The position numbers were made by a program, and so were the translations under genes. From NCBI GenBank assembly GCA_017541275.1, contig JAFXZM010000014.1, forward strand, positions 1 through 64,000: DNA of 64,000 nucleotides, given 5' to 3'. The stretch comes from Oscillospiraceae bacterium (GTDB lineage: Bacteria; Bacillota; Clostridia; Oscillospirales; Ruminococcaceae). The notes beneath the pieces are model-generated. The model had not been told where the DNA came from. It saw only the letters and a program-made list of their open reading frames with translations, and did no database searches. Shown piece after piece: positions 23,684 through 34,200 of this stretch. Positions within the stretch are counted from its first letter, which is position 1, and every line of letters starts with the position of its first letter.

Positions 23684-26600
23684 ATGCTTCAGGGAATGCC
23701 TGTCTTTGCACTCTGTACCTCCCGCATCCATAATCCGGAGGTGCGCGAAAGCGTCGTTGCTTTTGTGCAGGAGGCGCACCGCCGCGGCTATGCTGTGCTC
23801 ATCTTCAACGCCAGCCTTGAGCAGGCCACCGACGGAAAAAGCAATGCGAGCTGCTACAGCGTTTTTGATCTGATTCCGCTCCGGATCGCTGATATGATCG
23901 TGATTATGAGTGACACCATCAATAACCGCATCGTGACGGACACCATCGCACAGATCGCAAAGGAGCACCGTATTCCGCTGCTTTCCTATGACGGAAAAAT
24001 GGAAGGCATCCCTTCTGTGTACTCCTATTCCGACCGCGCCTTCGACAGCCTGCTGGAGCATGTGTTCGGCGTGCATCAGTGCAGACGCGTAGATTTTCTC
24101 ACCGGCATCCGCGGCCACTACGGCTCGGAATGCATGGTCATGGCCTACCGCGAGGCGCTGCGCAGACACGGCCTGCCCTTCGAGGAGGCGCGCGTCGGCT
24201 ACGGCGACTACTGGGAAGACCCCGCCGTGCAGGAGGCCGAGCGCTTCCTCACGATCGACACGCCCGATGCCATCGTCTGCGTGAATGATGAAATGGCGCT
24301 CGCCGTGTGTGCCGTGCTGCGCAGGCACGGGCTCCGCATTCCGGAGGATGTTATCGTTACCGGCTCGGACGGCATTGTCAAGGAGCAGTTCCATACCCCG
24401 CGCCTTACCACCTGCTTCAAGGATTACGCCAAGCTCAGCGCTGCCGCACTCGATACCGCCGAGCTGATTCTTGACGGCGAGGACGTCAACCTTGAAATTG
24501 CCATTGAGCCGGAGCTGCGCATTTCCGAATCCTGCGGCTGCTGCATTACCGAGCAGCGCGATCAGAATGACGCCGTGCGGATGCTCTGCCGCCGGCTCCA
24601 GCTCTGTGTGCATCAGGAATCGGAGGAGCACTGGATGCTCGGCGATATGCTCGACCGCAAACAGCCGACCATCATCGACTACCTTGATATTCTCTCCGGG
24701 CATATTCCGGAGGACGCCTTTCTCAGCCTCCGCGACTGTCTCTCGCCCGACCTCATGGAGCAGGAGCTCCGCCACTTCGGTGAGGAGAGTGAGCTCATGA
24801 GCACCGTCACGCACAGGCACCGCGAAAAACAGTTCTCAATTATTCCCCGCGGCAAGCTGCTCCCCGGCTTTGAGGATCTGCTGAAGGAGGGCAGAGCGCT
24901 CTATTTCAACGCGGTTTTCTTCCAGAATGAGGTCTACGGCTATTACGCCTACTGCGGCTATAATGTGGATGAGGAGAGCTTTAAGCTCCCGAAATTTATC
25001 CATACCGCCGGCAATGTCATCGGCTCCAGCCTTGCAACCGCACGGCTTCAGCTCATGAACGAGCGGCTGGTGACCGCGCGCGTCCGGGATTCGCTGACCG
25101 GCATGCTCAATTTGCAGGGCGTGATGAAATCGCTGACCGAACGGCTCCGTTCCGTCCGGAGCGGTGATGAAACACTTACCATGATCGTCATCGGCCTGAA
25201 CCGGCTGCGGCAGATCAACAGCATCTTCGGCCGCGGAGAGGGCGATCAGGCTTTGCTTGTGCTTTCGGACGCGATCGCTGACACGACCGACAGCGATGCA
25301 TTCTCTGCACGCATCGGCGGCGATGAATTCCTGATCGCATTCTTCAGCGCAGAACAGCATGTCAGTACCGCAGATGCGCTTATCAGCGTCCTGAAAAAGC
25401 GTCTGCAAAGCTATAATCAGGTCTCCGGAAAAAGCTATACGATTGAAATTTCGATCGGCAGGGTGACCTCCAAGGTCATGGCAGAACTCTCGCCCGAAAG
25501 CATGCTCAATGAGGCGATCACCATCAAGGATGCCGCCCTTGCCAGCAGCCACGACAGCGGCGAATCCCATACGGCCGCCGTTTCTGAGGCCGAAAAGGCA
25601 CTGATGGAGCGCGTCATCAACGAAAATCTGCTGACCTATCACTTCCAGCCGATCGTCAATGCCAAAAACGGCACGATCTATGCCTATGAGGCGCTGATGC
25701 GCGTGACAGGCGGCATCCAGATTCCGCCGCTGACGCTGCTCAGCTATGCGGCCTCTGCCGGCAGGCTCTATGAGATCGAATGGCTCACCTATAACAATGT
25801 GCTGAAAAACGTCCGCGGCCGCATCGACGAATTCCGCGGCAAGAAAATCTTTGTCAACAGCATCCCCGGCCACTTCCTCTCCGATACCGATTTTGGCAAG
25901 CTCCGCGAGCAGTACGGCGATATCCTGCCGCAGCTCGTTGTCGAGTTCACCGAGCAGGCAGAGACCGAGGGCGAGGAGCTCCGCCAGATTCAGGAGCGCT
26001 GCGCCGCAAGCCACATGGACATCGCCGTCGATGATTACGGCACAGGCTATTCCAATATTTCCAATCTGCTGCGGTATTCTCCCAATTACGTCAAGATCGA
26101 CCGCAGCCTGATCTCCGATATCCATGAGGAGCCCAAAAAGCAGCACTTCGTCACCAATATCATCGACTTCGCACATGCAAACGGGTTCATGGCGCTCGCA
26201 GAGGGCGTTGAAACCGACGATGAGCTGCGTGCCGTGATCCGTTTCGGCGCAGACCTCATTCAGGGCAACTATACCGCACCGCCCGAAGCACTGCCGATCT
26301 CCGCCGTCCCGGCCCATATTGCCGCTCAGATCTGCAAATTCAGCTCAAATGCCGCCAAGCAGATCATGCAGAAAACCTATATTCCGGAGGTCGGCGAGAT
26401 CAGCTTCCGGCTTCCCGTGCTCGATGCCGAGCATTATACAGACCTGTTCATCTCCTCCCCGGAGGCCGAGATTATCGGCGACTTCAATGAGGCAAGCGCA
26501 GTGCGCATCCGCATCAAGGATGACAGCAATGTCCATATTGTAATGCGCAATGTCCACTTCAATGCCGCACAGCAGGGGCCTGCGGTGATTCTCGGCCGGA

Positions 26601-27403
26601 ACTGCAATGTCACGCTTGAATTCGAGGGCGATAACCGCATGGACGTCGGCGGCATTCTCGTGCCGGAAAACAGTACGCTGTATCTCACCGGCCGCGGAAA
26701 TCTCAGCATCCGAGCGGACGACAACAGAGCCTTCGCAATCGGCAATGACCCGGACTATGCCTGCGGCGACATCAATATCGACCTGGCAGGCTGCCTCAAT
26801 ATCATTTCAAACGGAAATCAGTGCGTCGGCATCGGCGGCGGCATCGGCAAGGGCCAGCAGATCAAGGTCTGCGGCACCAAGCTGTTCCTCGAAATGAGCG
26901 GAAAGGACGGCGTCGGCATCGGCGTGCTCGACGGCTGTGCCGATCTGGAGCTTTCGGGCTGCGAGGCCGATTTCAGCCTGAGAATGGCACAGAGCATGGC
27001 GGTCGGCGCCTGCGAGGGCGCACCGAAGGTGCTCTGCACGACCGCAAGCATCACCATCCGCAGCTCCGGCACCTTTGTCGGGGGCATCGGCTCCGCGACC
27101 GGCGGCGGCAGCATCAAGCTCAAGGATTCCGCACTCGAAACCGTGCTGACCGGCCAGAGCATCATGATCGTCGGCTCCGGCGATTCCGCACCGGAGGTCA
27201 ATGTCCGGAAAACTGCCGTCAATATCCGTGCAGAGGGTACCCGCGCACTCGACTTCGGCAGCTTTGAGGCCGATGCTGCACTGACTGTTGTGGACTGCGA
27301 TATGAATATCATGATTCAGAGCGCAAGGGCGCTGCACTTTGCGGCAAACCCGAACCGCTTTATCGTCAGCGGCGGCCGCCTCTCGGTCGCGATCAACCAA
27401 TGA
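23684..27403 (+). CDS. GGDEF-EAL protein with PBP1-like sensor and beta-helix C-terminus
   Basis: The 1239-residue protein starts behind AAAGGGG. Residues 1-280 resemble LacI/GalR-type periplasmic-binding domains (VFALCTSRIHNPEVRESV; DAIVCVNDEMALAVCAVLRRHG) but have no helix-turn-helix or signal peptide, so the sensor is cytoplasmic. A GGDEF domain (about 465-610) keeps ARIGGDEFLIAF near 545. An EAL domain (about 640-880) keeps YEALMR near 668, FTEQAETEGEEL, DDYGTGYSN near 782 and AEGVETDDEL. Both active sites look intact, so it may make and break cyclic di-GMP. Residues 905-1239 are Gly/Asn-rich repeats predicted to form a parallel beta-helix, unusual for a cytoplasmic signalling enzyme. The stop overlaps plsY by 4 bases. 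Confidence 0.88.
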   Translation: MLQGMPVFALCTSRIHNPEVRESVVAFVQEAHRRGYAVLIFNASLEQATDGKSNASCYSVFDLIPLRIADMIVIMSDTINNRIVTDTIAQIAKEHRIPLLSYDGKMEGIPSVYSYSDRAFDSLLEHVFGVHQCRRVDFLTGIRGHYGSECMVMAYREALRRHGLPFEEARVGYGDYWEDPAVQEAERFLTIDTPDAIVCVNDEMALAVCAVLRRHGLRIPEDVIVTGSDGIVKEQFHTPRLTTCFKDYAKLSAAALDTAELILDGEDVNLEIAIEPELRISESCGCCITEQRDQNDAVRMLCRRLQLCVHQESEEHWMLGDMLDRKQPTIIDYLDILSGHIPEDAFLSLRDCLSPDLMEQELRHFGEESELMSTVTHRHREKQFSIIPRGKLLPGFEDLLKEGRALYFNAVFFQNEVYGYYAYCGYNVDEESFKLPKFIHTAGNVIGSSLATARLQLMNERLVTARVRDSLTGMLNLQGVMKSLTERLRSVRSGDETLTMIVIGLNRLRQINSIFGRGEGDQALLVLSDAIADTTDSDAFSARIGGDEFLIAFFSAEQHVSTADALISVLKKRLQSYNQVSGKSYTIEISIGRVTSKVMAELSPESMLNEAITIKDAALASSHDSGESHTAAVSEAEKALMERVINENLLTYHFQPIVNAKNGTIYAYEALMRVTGGIQIPPLTLLSYAASAGRLYEIEWLTYNNVLKNVRGRIDEFRGKKIFVNSIPGHFLSDTDFGKLREQYGDILPQLVVEFTEQAETEGEELRQIQERCAASHMDIAVDDYGTGYSNISNLLRYSPNYVKIDRSLISDIHEEPKKQHFVTNIIDFAHANGFMALAEGVETDDELRAVIRFGADLIQGNYTAPPEALPISAVPAHIAAQICKFSSNAAKQIMQKTYIPEVGEISFRLPVLDAEHYTDLFISSPEAEIIGDFNEASAVRIRIKDDSNVHIVMRNVHFNAAQQGPAVILGRNCNVTLEFEGDNRMDVGGILVPENSTLYLTGRGNLSIRADDNRAFAIGNDPDYACGDINIDLAGCLNIISNGNQCVGIGGGIGKGQQIKVCGTKLFLEMSGKDGVGIGVLDGCADLELSGCEADFSLRMAQSMAVGACEGAPKVLCTTASITIRSSGTFVGGIGSATGGGSIKLKDSALETVLTGQSIMIVGSGDSAPEVNVRKTAVNIRAEGTRALDFGSFEADAALTVVDCDMNIMIQSARALHFAANPNRFIVSGGRLSVAINQ

Positions 27404-28023
27404 GCGGCCCGGTCTGGTATGCGGGAGGTGCGCTCTGCGGCTATCTGCTCGGCTGCTTCAATACCGCGGCGGTCATCTCCCGCGCAAAGGGCTTCGATAT
27501 CCGCAAAAAAGGCTCCGGCAATGCCGGTGCATCCAATATGTATGTCAGCGTCGGCAAGGGCGCTGCTGCCGTGACCGCCCTCACCGATATCCTGAAGGCA
27601 TTTCTGCCGGTGTTTCTGCTGATGCATGTCCTCAGCCCGCCGGTGCGGCATGTGCATGTGCTGACCGGCTGCATGGTCATCATCGGCCATATGTTCCCGT
27701 TCTGGATGCAGTTCCGGGGCGGAAAGGGCTTCGCCTCGCTGCTGGGACTTTCCCTCGCGCTGGACTGGCGGTTCTTTCTGATCTGCCTCGCGTTTGTCGG
27801 GCTGTATCTCCTGACGCTGCATTATATCGCGCTCGCGTCCATAACCTGCGCGGTGCTGCTGCCGGTCTGGCACGGCTTTGTGACGCACAGTGTCCCGGAA
27901 ACCGTGATGCTCGCGGTCACCGGAATCGTGATGCTCATCAAGCACCGCGAAAATATTGTCGGCATGATTACCGGAACCGAAATCGAATTTCAGCGGTTCC
28001 ATAAAAATAAACAATCCAAATGA
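27400..28023 (+). CDS. plsY: PlsY-type glycerol-3-phosphate acyltransferase
   Basis: The 207-residue membrane protein shows the PlsY motifs: GCFNTAAVISRAKGFDIRKKGSGNAGASN, GHMFPFWMQFRGGKGFAS near 97, and a final RENI segment. PlsY transfers acyl groups from acyl-phosphate to glycerol-3-phosphate, the first step in phospholipid synthesis. It starts inside the stop of the GGDEF-EAL gene (ATGA) and so is translationally coupled to it. The usual GSGN signature is intact. It may be a second, specialised copy; that cannot be told from this window. Confidence 0.88.
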   Translation: MSGPVWYAGGALCGYLLGCFNTAAVISRAKGFDIRKKGSGNAGASNMYVSVGKGAAAVTALTDILKAFLPVFLLMHVLSPPVRHVHVLTGCMVIIGHMFPFWMQFRGGKGFASLLGLSLALDWRFFLICLAFVGLYLLTLHYIALASITCAVLLPVWHGFVTHSVPETVMLAVTGIVMLIKHRENIVGMITGTEIEFQRFHKNKQSK

Positions 28024-28043
28024 ACAGAAAGGCGGTTATTCAA

Positions 28044-28571
28044 ATGAAGGTACTTGTTGTCATCGACATGCAGAAGGATTTTACGACCGGCGTGCTCGGA
28101 AATGCCGAGTGTGCGGCGGTCATCATGCCGGTTGTGCAGAAGATCCGCGATTTCCGCGAGCATGAGCCGGACGGACTGATCGTTGCGACGCTCGATACCC
28201 ACACGCCGGATTATATGAATACGCAGGAGGGCAAATTCCTGCCCGTGCCGCACTGCATCCGCGAAACGGACGGCTGGCAGCTTGTGCCGGAGGTTGCAGA
28301 GGCGCTCGGCAGCGATGCGGTCATTACCGAAAAGGGGACGTTCGGTGCAATCCGTCTGCCGGAGATCATCGGCACCGGACGGAAAATTGACGAAATACAG
28401 ATCATCGGCGTCTGCACCGATATCTGCGTGATCTCGAATGCAATGATTCTCAAGGCAGCATTTCCGGAGATTCCGCTGAAGGTCATTGCAGGCTGCTGCG
28501 CCGGTGTGACGCCGGAGCGCCATGACACTGCGCTCGCCGCAATGCAGGCCTGCCAGATGATTACGGAATGA
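28044..28571 (+). CDS. isochorismatase-like cysteine hydrolase (nicotinamidase family)
   Basis: The start is ATG 28044 (MKVLVVIDMQKDF), with AAAGGCGG 10 bases upstream; an ATG at 28020 lacks a binding site. The 175-residue protein has the family triad: Asp8, Lys97 in EKGTFGA and a Cys in GVCTDICVISNAM (Cys128 best fits). HTPDYMNTQEGKFLPVPHC resembles the nicotinamidase metal and substrate region. Nicotinamidase activity (nicotinamide to nicotinate in NAD salvage) is the most likely function, but other amide substrates are possible. It follows plsY by 20 bases. Confidence 0.85.
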   Translation: MKVLVVIDMQKDFTTGVLGNAECAAVIMPVVQKIRDFREHEPDGLIVATLDTHTPDYMNTQEGKFLPVPHCIRETDGWQLVPEVAEALGSDAVITEKGTFGAIRLPEIIGTGRKIDEIQIIGVCTDICVISNAMILKAAFPEIPLKVIAGCCAGVTPERHDTALAAMQACQMITE

Positions 28572-28600
28572 GAAAAATGCCCGGAGGCAGTCAGAATAAA

Positions 28601-28642
28601 CAGCGCCCGCATCCCGTGTTCTGTACGGTGATGCGGGCGCTG
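28601..28642. terminator. stem-loop after the nicotinamidase-like gene
   Basis: A perfect 13-bp stem (28601-28613/28630-28642) with a 16-base loop. It lacks a T-run on the plus strand, so it may act as a weak or factor-assisted terminator. Confidence 0.5.
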
Positions 28643-28757
28643 CACTGGAAAAATACAAATAAAAGCTCATTCCATAATCACGCTATAATCCGAAGCCTGT
28701 TCTTCATACCGAGGAGCAGGTTTCATTTTTTACGGAACAATCTGAAAGATACCCGCC

Positions 28758-28786
28758 TTGCATTTTCAGCGGAGATGTGCTATACT
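28758..28786 (+). promoter_or_regulatory. promoter of the nucleoside phosphorylase gene
   Basis: TTGCAT (28758-28763) and TATACT (28781-28786), 17 bases apart, 26 bases before the start codon. Confidence 0.8.
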
Positions 28787-28811
28787 GAAAGAAAAACGGA
28801 GGTGTATCCCT

Positions 28812-30134
28812 ATGTCTGAATTCCATATGACCGAATGCATCCGCAAAACGAAGGAGCAGATGCCGCTTACGCCTGATGAAATTGCTGCGCTCGTGCGGGG
28901 CGTCACCGACGGCACCGTGCCCGACTATCAGACTGCTGCATGGCTCATGGCCGTCTGCTTCAACGGGCTCACGGACGCTGAGACCGCACAGCTCACCATG
29001 TCCATGCGCGATTCCGGACAGGTTATGCACTGGGATATGCTGTCCGGCCCCGTCGCCGATAAGCACAGCACCGGCGGTGTCGGCGACAAAACAACGCTCA
29101 TCCTGGCACCGATCGCGGCCGCCTGCGGCATATACATGCCGAAAATGTCCGGCAGAGGGCTCGGCCACACCGGCGGCACAATCGACAAGCTCGAAAGCAT
29201 CCCCGGCCTCACGACCGCACTTGCCCCGGATGAATTTCTCGCACTCGTAAAACGCACGGGCTGCGCGGTCGCAATGCAGACCGGAAACCTCGCGCCCGCC
29301 GACAAAAAGCTCTATGCCCTCCGCGATGTCACCGAGACCGTCAACAGCATTCCGCTCATCTGTGCAAGCATCATGAGCAAAAAGCTCGCAACCGGCGCCG
29401 ATCATATTCTGCTTGATGTCAAGGTCGGCAGCGGCGCATTCATGAAGAATGACACGGATGCCGCAGAGCTCGCAAGGCTCATGCGTGAGGCCGCAAAGGC
29501 CGACGGCCGGCAGTGTACTGCGATTCTCACGGATATGGACAGACCGCTCGGCCGCTGCATCGGCAATGCACTGGAGGTGCGTGAGGCGATCGGTGTGCTG
29601 CGCGGCGATACGGACAATGCGCTCGGTCAGCTCTGCATCACCCTCGCCGCGGAGATCCTGCGCATGTCCGGAAAGGGCGATGCGGAGACATGCAGGCACA
29701 TGGCGGAACAGGCGGTCAGCTCCGGTGCCGCCTTGCAGCGGTTCGCGCAGATGATCGAGGGGCAGCACGGCGATCCGCGCGTTACGGAGGACCTCTCCCT
29801 GCTGCCGCAGTCCGGATGCAGCAGAGTGCTCCGTGCAGAGGCCGACGGCTACATTTCCGCCATGAACAGCGAGGAGATCGGGCGTGCCGGCGTGCTGCTC
29901 GGTGCGGGCCGCATGACAAAGAACGACACCATTGACCCCGGCGCGGGCATCGTGCTCTGTGCGGAACGCGGCGATGCCGTCCGGGCCGGCGATGCGCTGC
30001 TGACAATGTACGCCGACCGCGAACAGCAGCTTGATGAAGCAGAGCAAAAGCTCCGGAACGCCGTCGTGATTTCCGAAGAAAAGCCCGCTCCGCAGCCGCT
30101 CATTCATCATGTTTTCTCCGATATGACCGAATAA
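28812..30134 (+). CDS. pdp: pyrimidine-nucleoside / thymidine phosphorylase
   Basis: The 440-residue enzyme splits pyrimidine nucleosides with phosphate to base plus (deoxy)ribose-1-phosphate. Seen motifs are the phosphate-binding KHSTGGVGDKTTLILAP and the family signature MSGRGLGHTGGTIDKLESIPG, plus a C-terminal domain with GRMTKNDTIDPGAGI. The start is ATG 28812, with GGAGG 10 bases upstream and a promoter ending 26 bases before it. It is monocistronic. Whether it prefers thymidine only or uridine as well cannot be decided here. Confidence 0.93.
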   Translation: MSEFHMTECIRKTKEQMPLTPDEIAALVRGVTDGTVPDYQTAAWLMAVCFNGLTDAETAQLTMSMRDSGQVMHWDMLSGPVADKHSTGGVGDKTTLILAPIAAACGIYMPKMSGRGLGHTGGTIDKLESIPGLTTALAPDEFLALVKRTGCAVAMQTGNLAPADKKLYALRDVTETVNSIPLICASIMSKKLATGADHILLDVKVGSGAFMKNDTDAAELARLMREAAKADGRQCTAILTDMDRPLGRCIGNALEVREAIGVLRGDTDNALGQLCITLAAEILRMSGKGDAETCRHMAEQAVSSGAALQRFAQMIEGQHGDPRVTEDLSLLPQSGCSRVLRAEADGYISAMNSEEIGRAGVLLGAGRMTKNDTIDPGAGIVLCAERGDAVRAGDALLTMYADREQQLDEAEQKLRNAVVISEEKPAPQPLIHHVFSDMTE

Positions 30135-30140
30135 ACAGCA

Positions 30141-30170
30141 AGGCAGCTCTCCGCATTCGGAGGGCTGCCT
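30141..30170. terminator. hairpin between convergent pdp and aldo/keto reductase genes
   Basis: Arms 30141-30153 and 30158-30170 form a 13-bp stem with one mismatch and a 4-base loop. T-rich sequence is modest on both sides. Its place between convergent genes suggests a shared terminator. Confidence 0.65.
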
Positions 30171-30228
30171 CAGTCTGTTGATATATGTACAACTATGATG
30201 TTTATATCATATCGGAATCTGGGGACAC

Positions 30229-31158
30229 TTACGGCAGAAAACCGCCGGATGCCAGATACAGTGCATACCAGTCATGATGCGAAAGCGTGACATCGCCCGC
30301 CGCGCAGATATCAATGATATGCGCAGGATTCATCGTGCCGATAATCGCCTGCATATTTGCCGGATGGCGCAGAATCCATGCAATCGCCGCTGCAGCCTTG
30401 GAAATCTGCGTCCGTGAGGCGACCTCGCCGAGCACGCGGTTCAGCTCCGGATAATCCGGATTGTCAATAAACGTACCGCCGAACATTCCGATTTGCAGCG
30501 GCGACCATGCCTGCACCGTAATATCGTGCAGACGGCAGTAATCCAGAGCGCTGCCGTCGCGGCTGACGGAAAAATCCGTTGTGGTGTTGTTCATATAAAG
30601 CACCTGATCGACGAGCTGAGACTGTTCAAGCGAAAGCTGAAGCTGATTGATGACAAGCGGCTGCCTGACATATTTTTTCAGCAGCTCGGTCTGCATCGGC
30701 ATGAGATTGCTGACGCCGAAAAAGCGCACCTTTCCGGCCTTTTCAAGCATATCAAAAGCCTCCGCAACCTCTGCCGGATCAAAGAGCAGGTCAGGACGGT
30801 GCAGCAGCAGCGTATCAAGATAATCCGTATGCAGCCGGCGGAGACTCTCATCGACGCTGGAAAGAATATTCTCCTTTGTCCAGTCAAACTCCTGCCGGGT
30901 TTTGCAGATGCCGCACTTGCTCTGAATGCAGATATCCCCGCGCCGGAGGCCGGTCAGCGGAAACGCCTCAGAAAAGCGTGTTTCCGCGGCTCCGTTTTCG
31001 CCGTAGCAGGTCGCATGGTCAAAGAAATTGATACCGCAGTCATATGCGGTGCGGATGACCTTTGCAGCCTCCTCCTTTGAGAGAGCAGGCATTCTCATGC
31101 AGCCCTGAATGATCGCGGAGACATTCTGCGGGCCGTTTGCAATATTGATTGTTTTCAC
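30229..31158 (-). CDS. aldo/keto reductase
   Basis: I assign a GTG start at 31158 (MKTINIANG) because GGGAGG lies 6 bases upstream. The 309-residue protein is an NADPH-dependent aldo/keto reductase of the YdhF-like oxidoreductase type. It has the TIM-barrel motifs DHATCYGENGAAE (catalytic Tyr), YLDTLLLHRPD, GVSNL and AWSPL. The physiological substrate is unknown. A strong GC-rich stem-loop (31175-31211) ends 5 bases from the binding site. Confidence 0.87.
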   Translation of the reverse strand: MKTINIANGPQNVSAIIQGCMRMPALSKEEAAKVIRTAYDCGINFFDHATCYGENGAAETRFSEAFPLTGLRRGDICIQSKCGICKTRQEFDWTKENILSSVDESLRRLHTDYLDTLLLHRPDLLFDPAEVAEAFDMLEKAGKVRFFGVSNLMPMQTELLKKYVRQPLVINQLQLSLEQSQLVDQVLYMNNTTTDFSVSRDGSALDYCRLHDITVQAWSPLQIGMFGGTFIDNPDYPELNRVLGEVASRTQISKAAAAIAWILRHPANMQAIIGTMNPAHIIDICAAGDVTLSHHDWYALYLASGGFLP

Positions 31159-31174
31159 GGTAATCCTCCCGAAA

Positions 31175-31211
31175 CCGGCTCCGGCGGCCTGGTACAAACC
31201 GCCGGAGCCGG
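31175..31211 (-). terminator. terminator/stem-loop between the LRR gene and the reductase gene
   Basis: A perfect 13-bp stem (31175-31187/31199-31211), 11-base loop, lies just after the wall-anchored protein gene and just before the reductase SD. The T-run is short, so partial read-through is possible. Confidence 0.6.
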
Positions 31212-31228
31212 GAATTTGGTATTTCAGA

Positions 31229-34200
31229 TCAGTTTTCCTTTTTTCTCCGGACAGAGCGGCGCATCAGAAGCGCACCAAATATGCCCAGCATAAACGCGCC
31301 GCAGACCGTCATTCCGGCGGTCGGGTCGTTCACGCCTGTCTGCGGGAGATTGACCTCTCCGCCCTCTGCATCGGTACCGATGCCTGTTTTGGCATCAAGC
31401 GTATAGGTATCGACAGTTTTGCCGTTCCGGTCACGCAGCGTCACGGTCACGGTGCCGTCCGCATTTCTGACGGCCTCCGCATGGGTCTTCACGCCGGTTT
31501 TTTGTCTGTAATCGCGCTGTGCCATGTCCTCAAACTGCTCTGCTGTCGCATAATCCGGCTTTTCCTTCACCGGAAGCTCCGTGCGGCTCTCCGCAGAATC
31601 GGTCGTGCGGATGAGATCGAAAACATTTTTGCTGCCGTCACGGTAAATCAGGCTGAATTTGCTGTCCGCGCTGCCGATTTGGGACGAAAGATAACCCGCA
31701 TGCGCATAGGTAAAGTGCAGGGTTTGCGAATCAAAGCTCTGATCGGCATAGCGTCTGGTGCTCAGCAGCGTATCGCCCTCCTTCAACAGAAGCTCTGTTT
31801 CCTGACGGGAATGATCGTGCCCGAACAGATACATGATATCCATGCCGTAATCCTCGGCATAGCGGTTCAGCAGGGCGGCCAGCTCATAGGAGCAGTCCAC
31901 ATTATACATGTTCTCGCCGATCCATTCCGTAAGCCGCTGATCGTCCGGATTGACCGATTCAGGCTGCTTGCCCAGAATATGCAGACCCGAATGCGCGGAG
32001 ATGATGACCAGCTCACCCTGATAGTTTTCGGCAGTCTCCTGAAGGAACTGCTCGATATCCGCAAGCACATTTTCATAGGAATAGCCGGTGCCGTCTTCTG
32101 TCTTCGTCAGCACTGCGTCGAAATTCAGGCCATAGACCGTGATCTGATCTGCATAGGCGCTGTTTTTGCCGTTTGCCCTGACGGCCTCCGAGCCGCCGCG
32201 GAAGATCATGCCGCCGTTTGCAGAAAGATCGGAAGCTGCGCCGAGCCCGGCCGATGCAGACAGCTCGGATGCAGCCGCTGCGGAATCGTGGTTGCCGGCA
32301 ACAAAAACGGTATCCAGTCCGCCGAGTGCCGCTTTGATCTGCGGATAATTCCTGCTGAGCATGGTGTCATAATCCGCCTGACTGCCGTTGCAGAAGTCGC
32401 CGGTGCAGAGAATCAGGGAGGGGATATAGCCGTCTGTTGTTTCGATCACGCGCGCGAGCGCATCGCCGATCAGCGTATATTCCTCATGGACATCCGAGAA
32501 TGTCATGACAGAATCCGGCAATACGCCCTTTGCGATCACAAAGCTCACAGGCGCAGATTCCTCGCGGTAGCAGATGCCGTTTTCGTCATGTCCCTCGACA
32601 AGACAGGAAACCCGGTGAACGCCCGCAGACTGTCCCTTCAGGTCTTCAGCGGTAAATACGGTCTCGCCGGACTGCTTCGCTTCGCCGTCCGTATACCATG
32701 TAATATTGTCAACGGTCACGGCCTCTGCCAGCTCCAGGCGGAATTCCGGTGCTGCATAGCCGCTGTTTTCCAGCACATAGCTCTCTGCAAAGGGCTGCGC
32801 GGTGATGCAGCGTGCGAGTGTTTTGCCGTTTGTGTAGATATCAACCGCCGCGGCTTCACCCGCGTTCTCAGTCATCGAGAAGGGCTGCTCTGCATTTTCG
32901 TCATATTTCAGGAAGAACTGCTGACCGTTGACCTCGTTCATCAGGCGGGAATCCTGATGCAGCCACACCACAGAGCCGGATGCCTTCAGCGATTCATCGC
33001 TCACGAGCTGTCCGTCGCATGAAACAAGCGCATAATCGCCCGATGCAAGACCTTTATACGGTGCGCCGTCGCTTTTGCCCATGCGGTTGAAGAAATGCCA
33101 TGCAAAGCTGCTCTGCGCGCCGGCAGTCAGGGTCAGCATGACCTGTGTTCCGTCGCTGTTTCTGACGGTAATCAGATAATCCTGACCCGGCTCAAATTCC
33201 GAGACCTTGAACCACTCCTGACCGTCTGCGGTCGTCAGCTTGCTGCCCTCGGCTGCTGCGGGCACCGTCACGGTGAAGACCGGCTGTGCGGGGCTGCCGG
33301 TCTCCTGGAACGGATAACCGTTCTGCTGTGCATAGGTCTCTGCATAGGAGCCTGCGCTGCCCCAGATCGTCAGATTGCTGCACCCGCTGAACACCTGATA
33401 TTCAATGCTTGTGACGCTGTCCGGAATCGTCACGCTGCTCAGCGCGGAGCAGGCCGCAAATGCACCGAAGCCGATGCGCTCCGTGCCTTCGGGAATGACA
33501 ATCTCCGTCAGGGAGGAGCATGCGGCAAATGCACGTGTATCAATCAGCGTCACGCCGGCCGGAATCTCAATATCGGTCAGATTTCCGCACATCAGAAACG
33601 CGGAATTCGGAATCACCGTCAGGCCGGCAGACAGGGTAACGTCTGTCAGCGCACTGCAACCAAAGCACAAACTGCCGCCGATGCTGGTCACACTGTCCGG
33701 AATCGCAAGTGCCGTCAGGGCGGTGCAGTTTCCGAATGCCTGATATCCGATACTTGTCACACTGTCCGGAATGGTGATCCCGGTCAATGCGGTGCAGCTG
33801 TAGAATGCGCTTTCACCGATGTCGGTCACGCTGCCCGGAATCGAAACGGAGGTCATTTCGCGGCAGCCGGAAAACGCCATATCGCCGATGCGCGTCACGC
33901 CGTCCGGAATCACTGTATCTCCGGTGCAGGCCGTACCGTCAATCAGAATCCCGTTCACAACGACAACAGGATTTTCTGCCTGCTGTGCTTTCATCCACAG
34001 CGTATCGCGGAATACGCCTCCGCCGATCTCGGTCAGTCCCTCCGGAATCTCAACCTGTCCCAGCGAAGAGCAGCCTGAGAATGCCTGCGACCCGACGGAG
34101 CGGACACTCGCCGGAATACTGACCGCCGTCAGCGCTGAACAACCCGCAAAAGCAGTATTGCTGATGGTTGTCAGACCGGCCGGCAGAGAAACAGAAGTCA

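Noticed and set aside
31109..33022. A 637-codon plus-strand open frame
   Set aside because: Antisense to the LRR-phosphoesterase and reductase genes; composition rich in Cys/Arg/His with no domain pattern.
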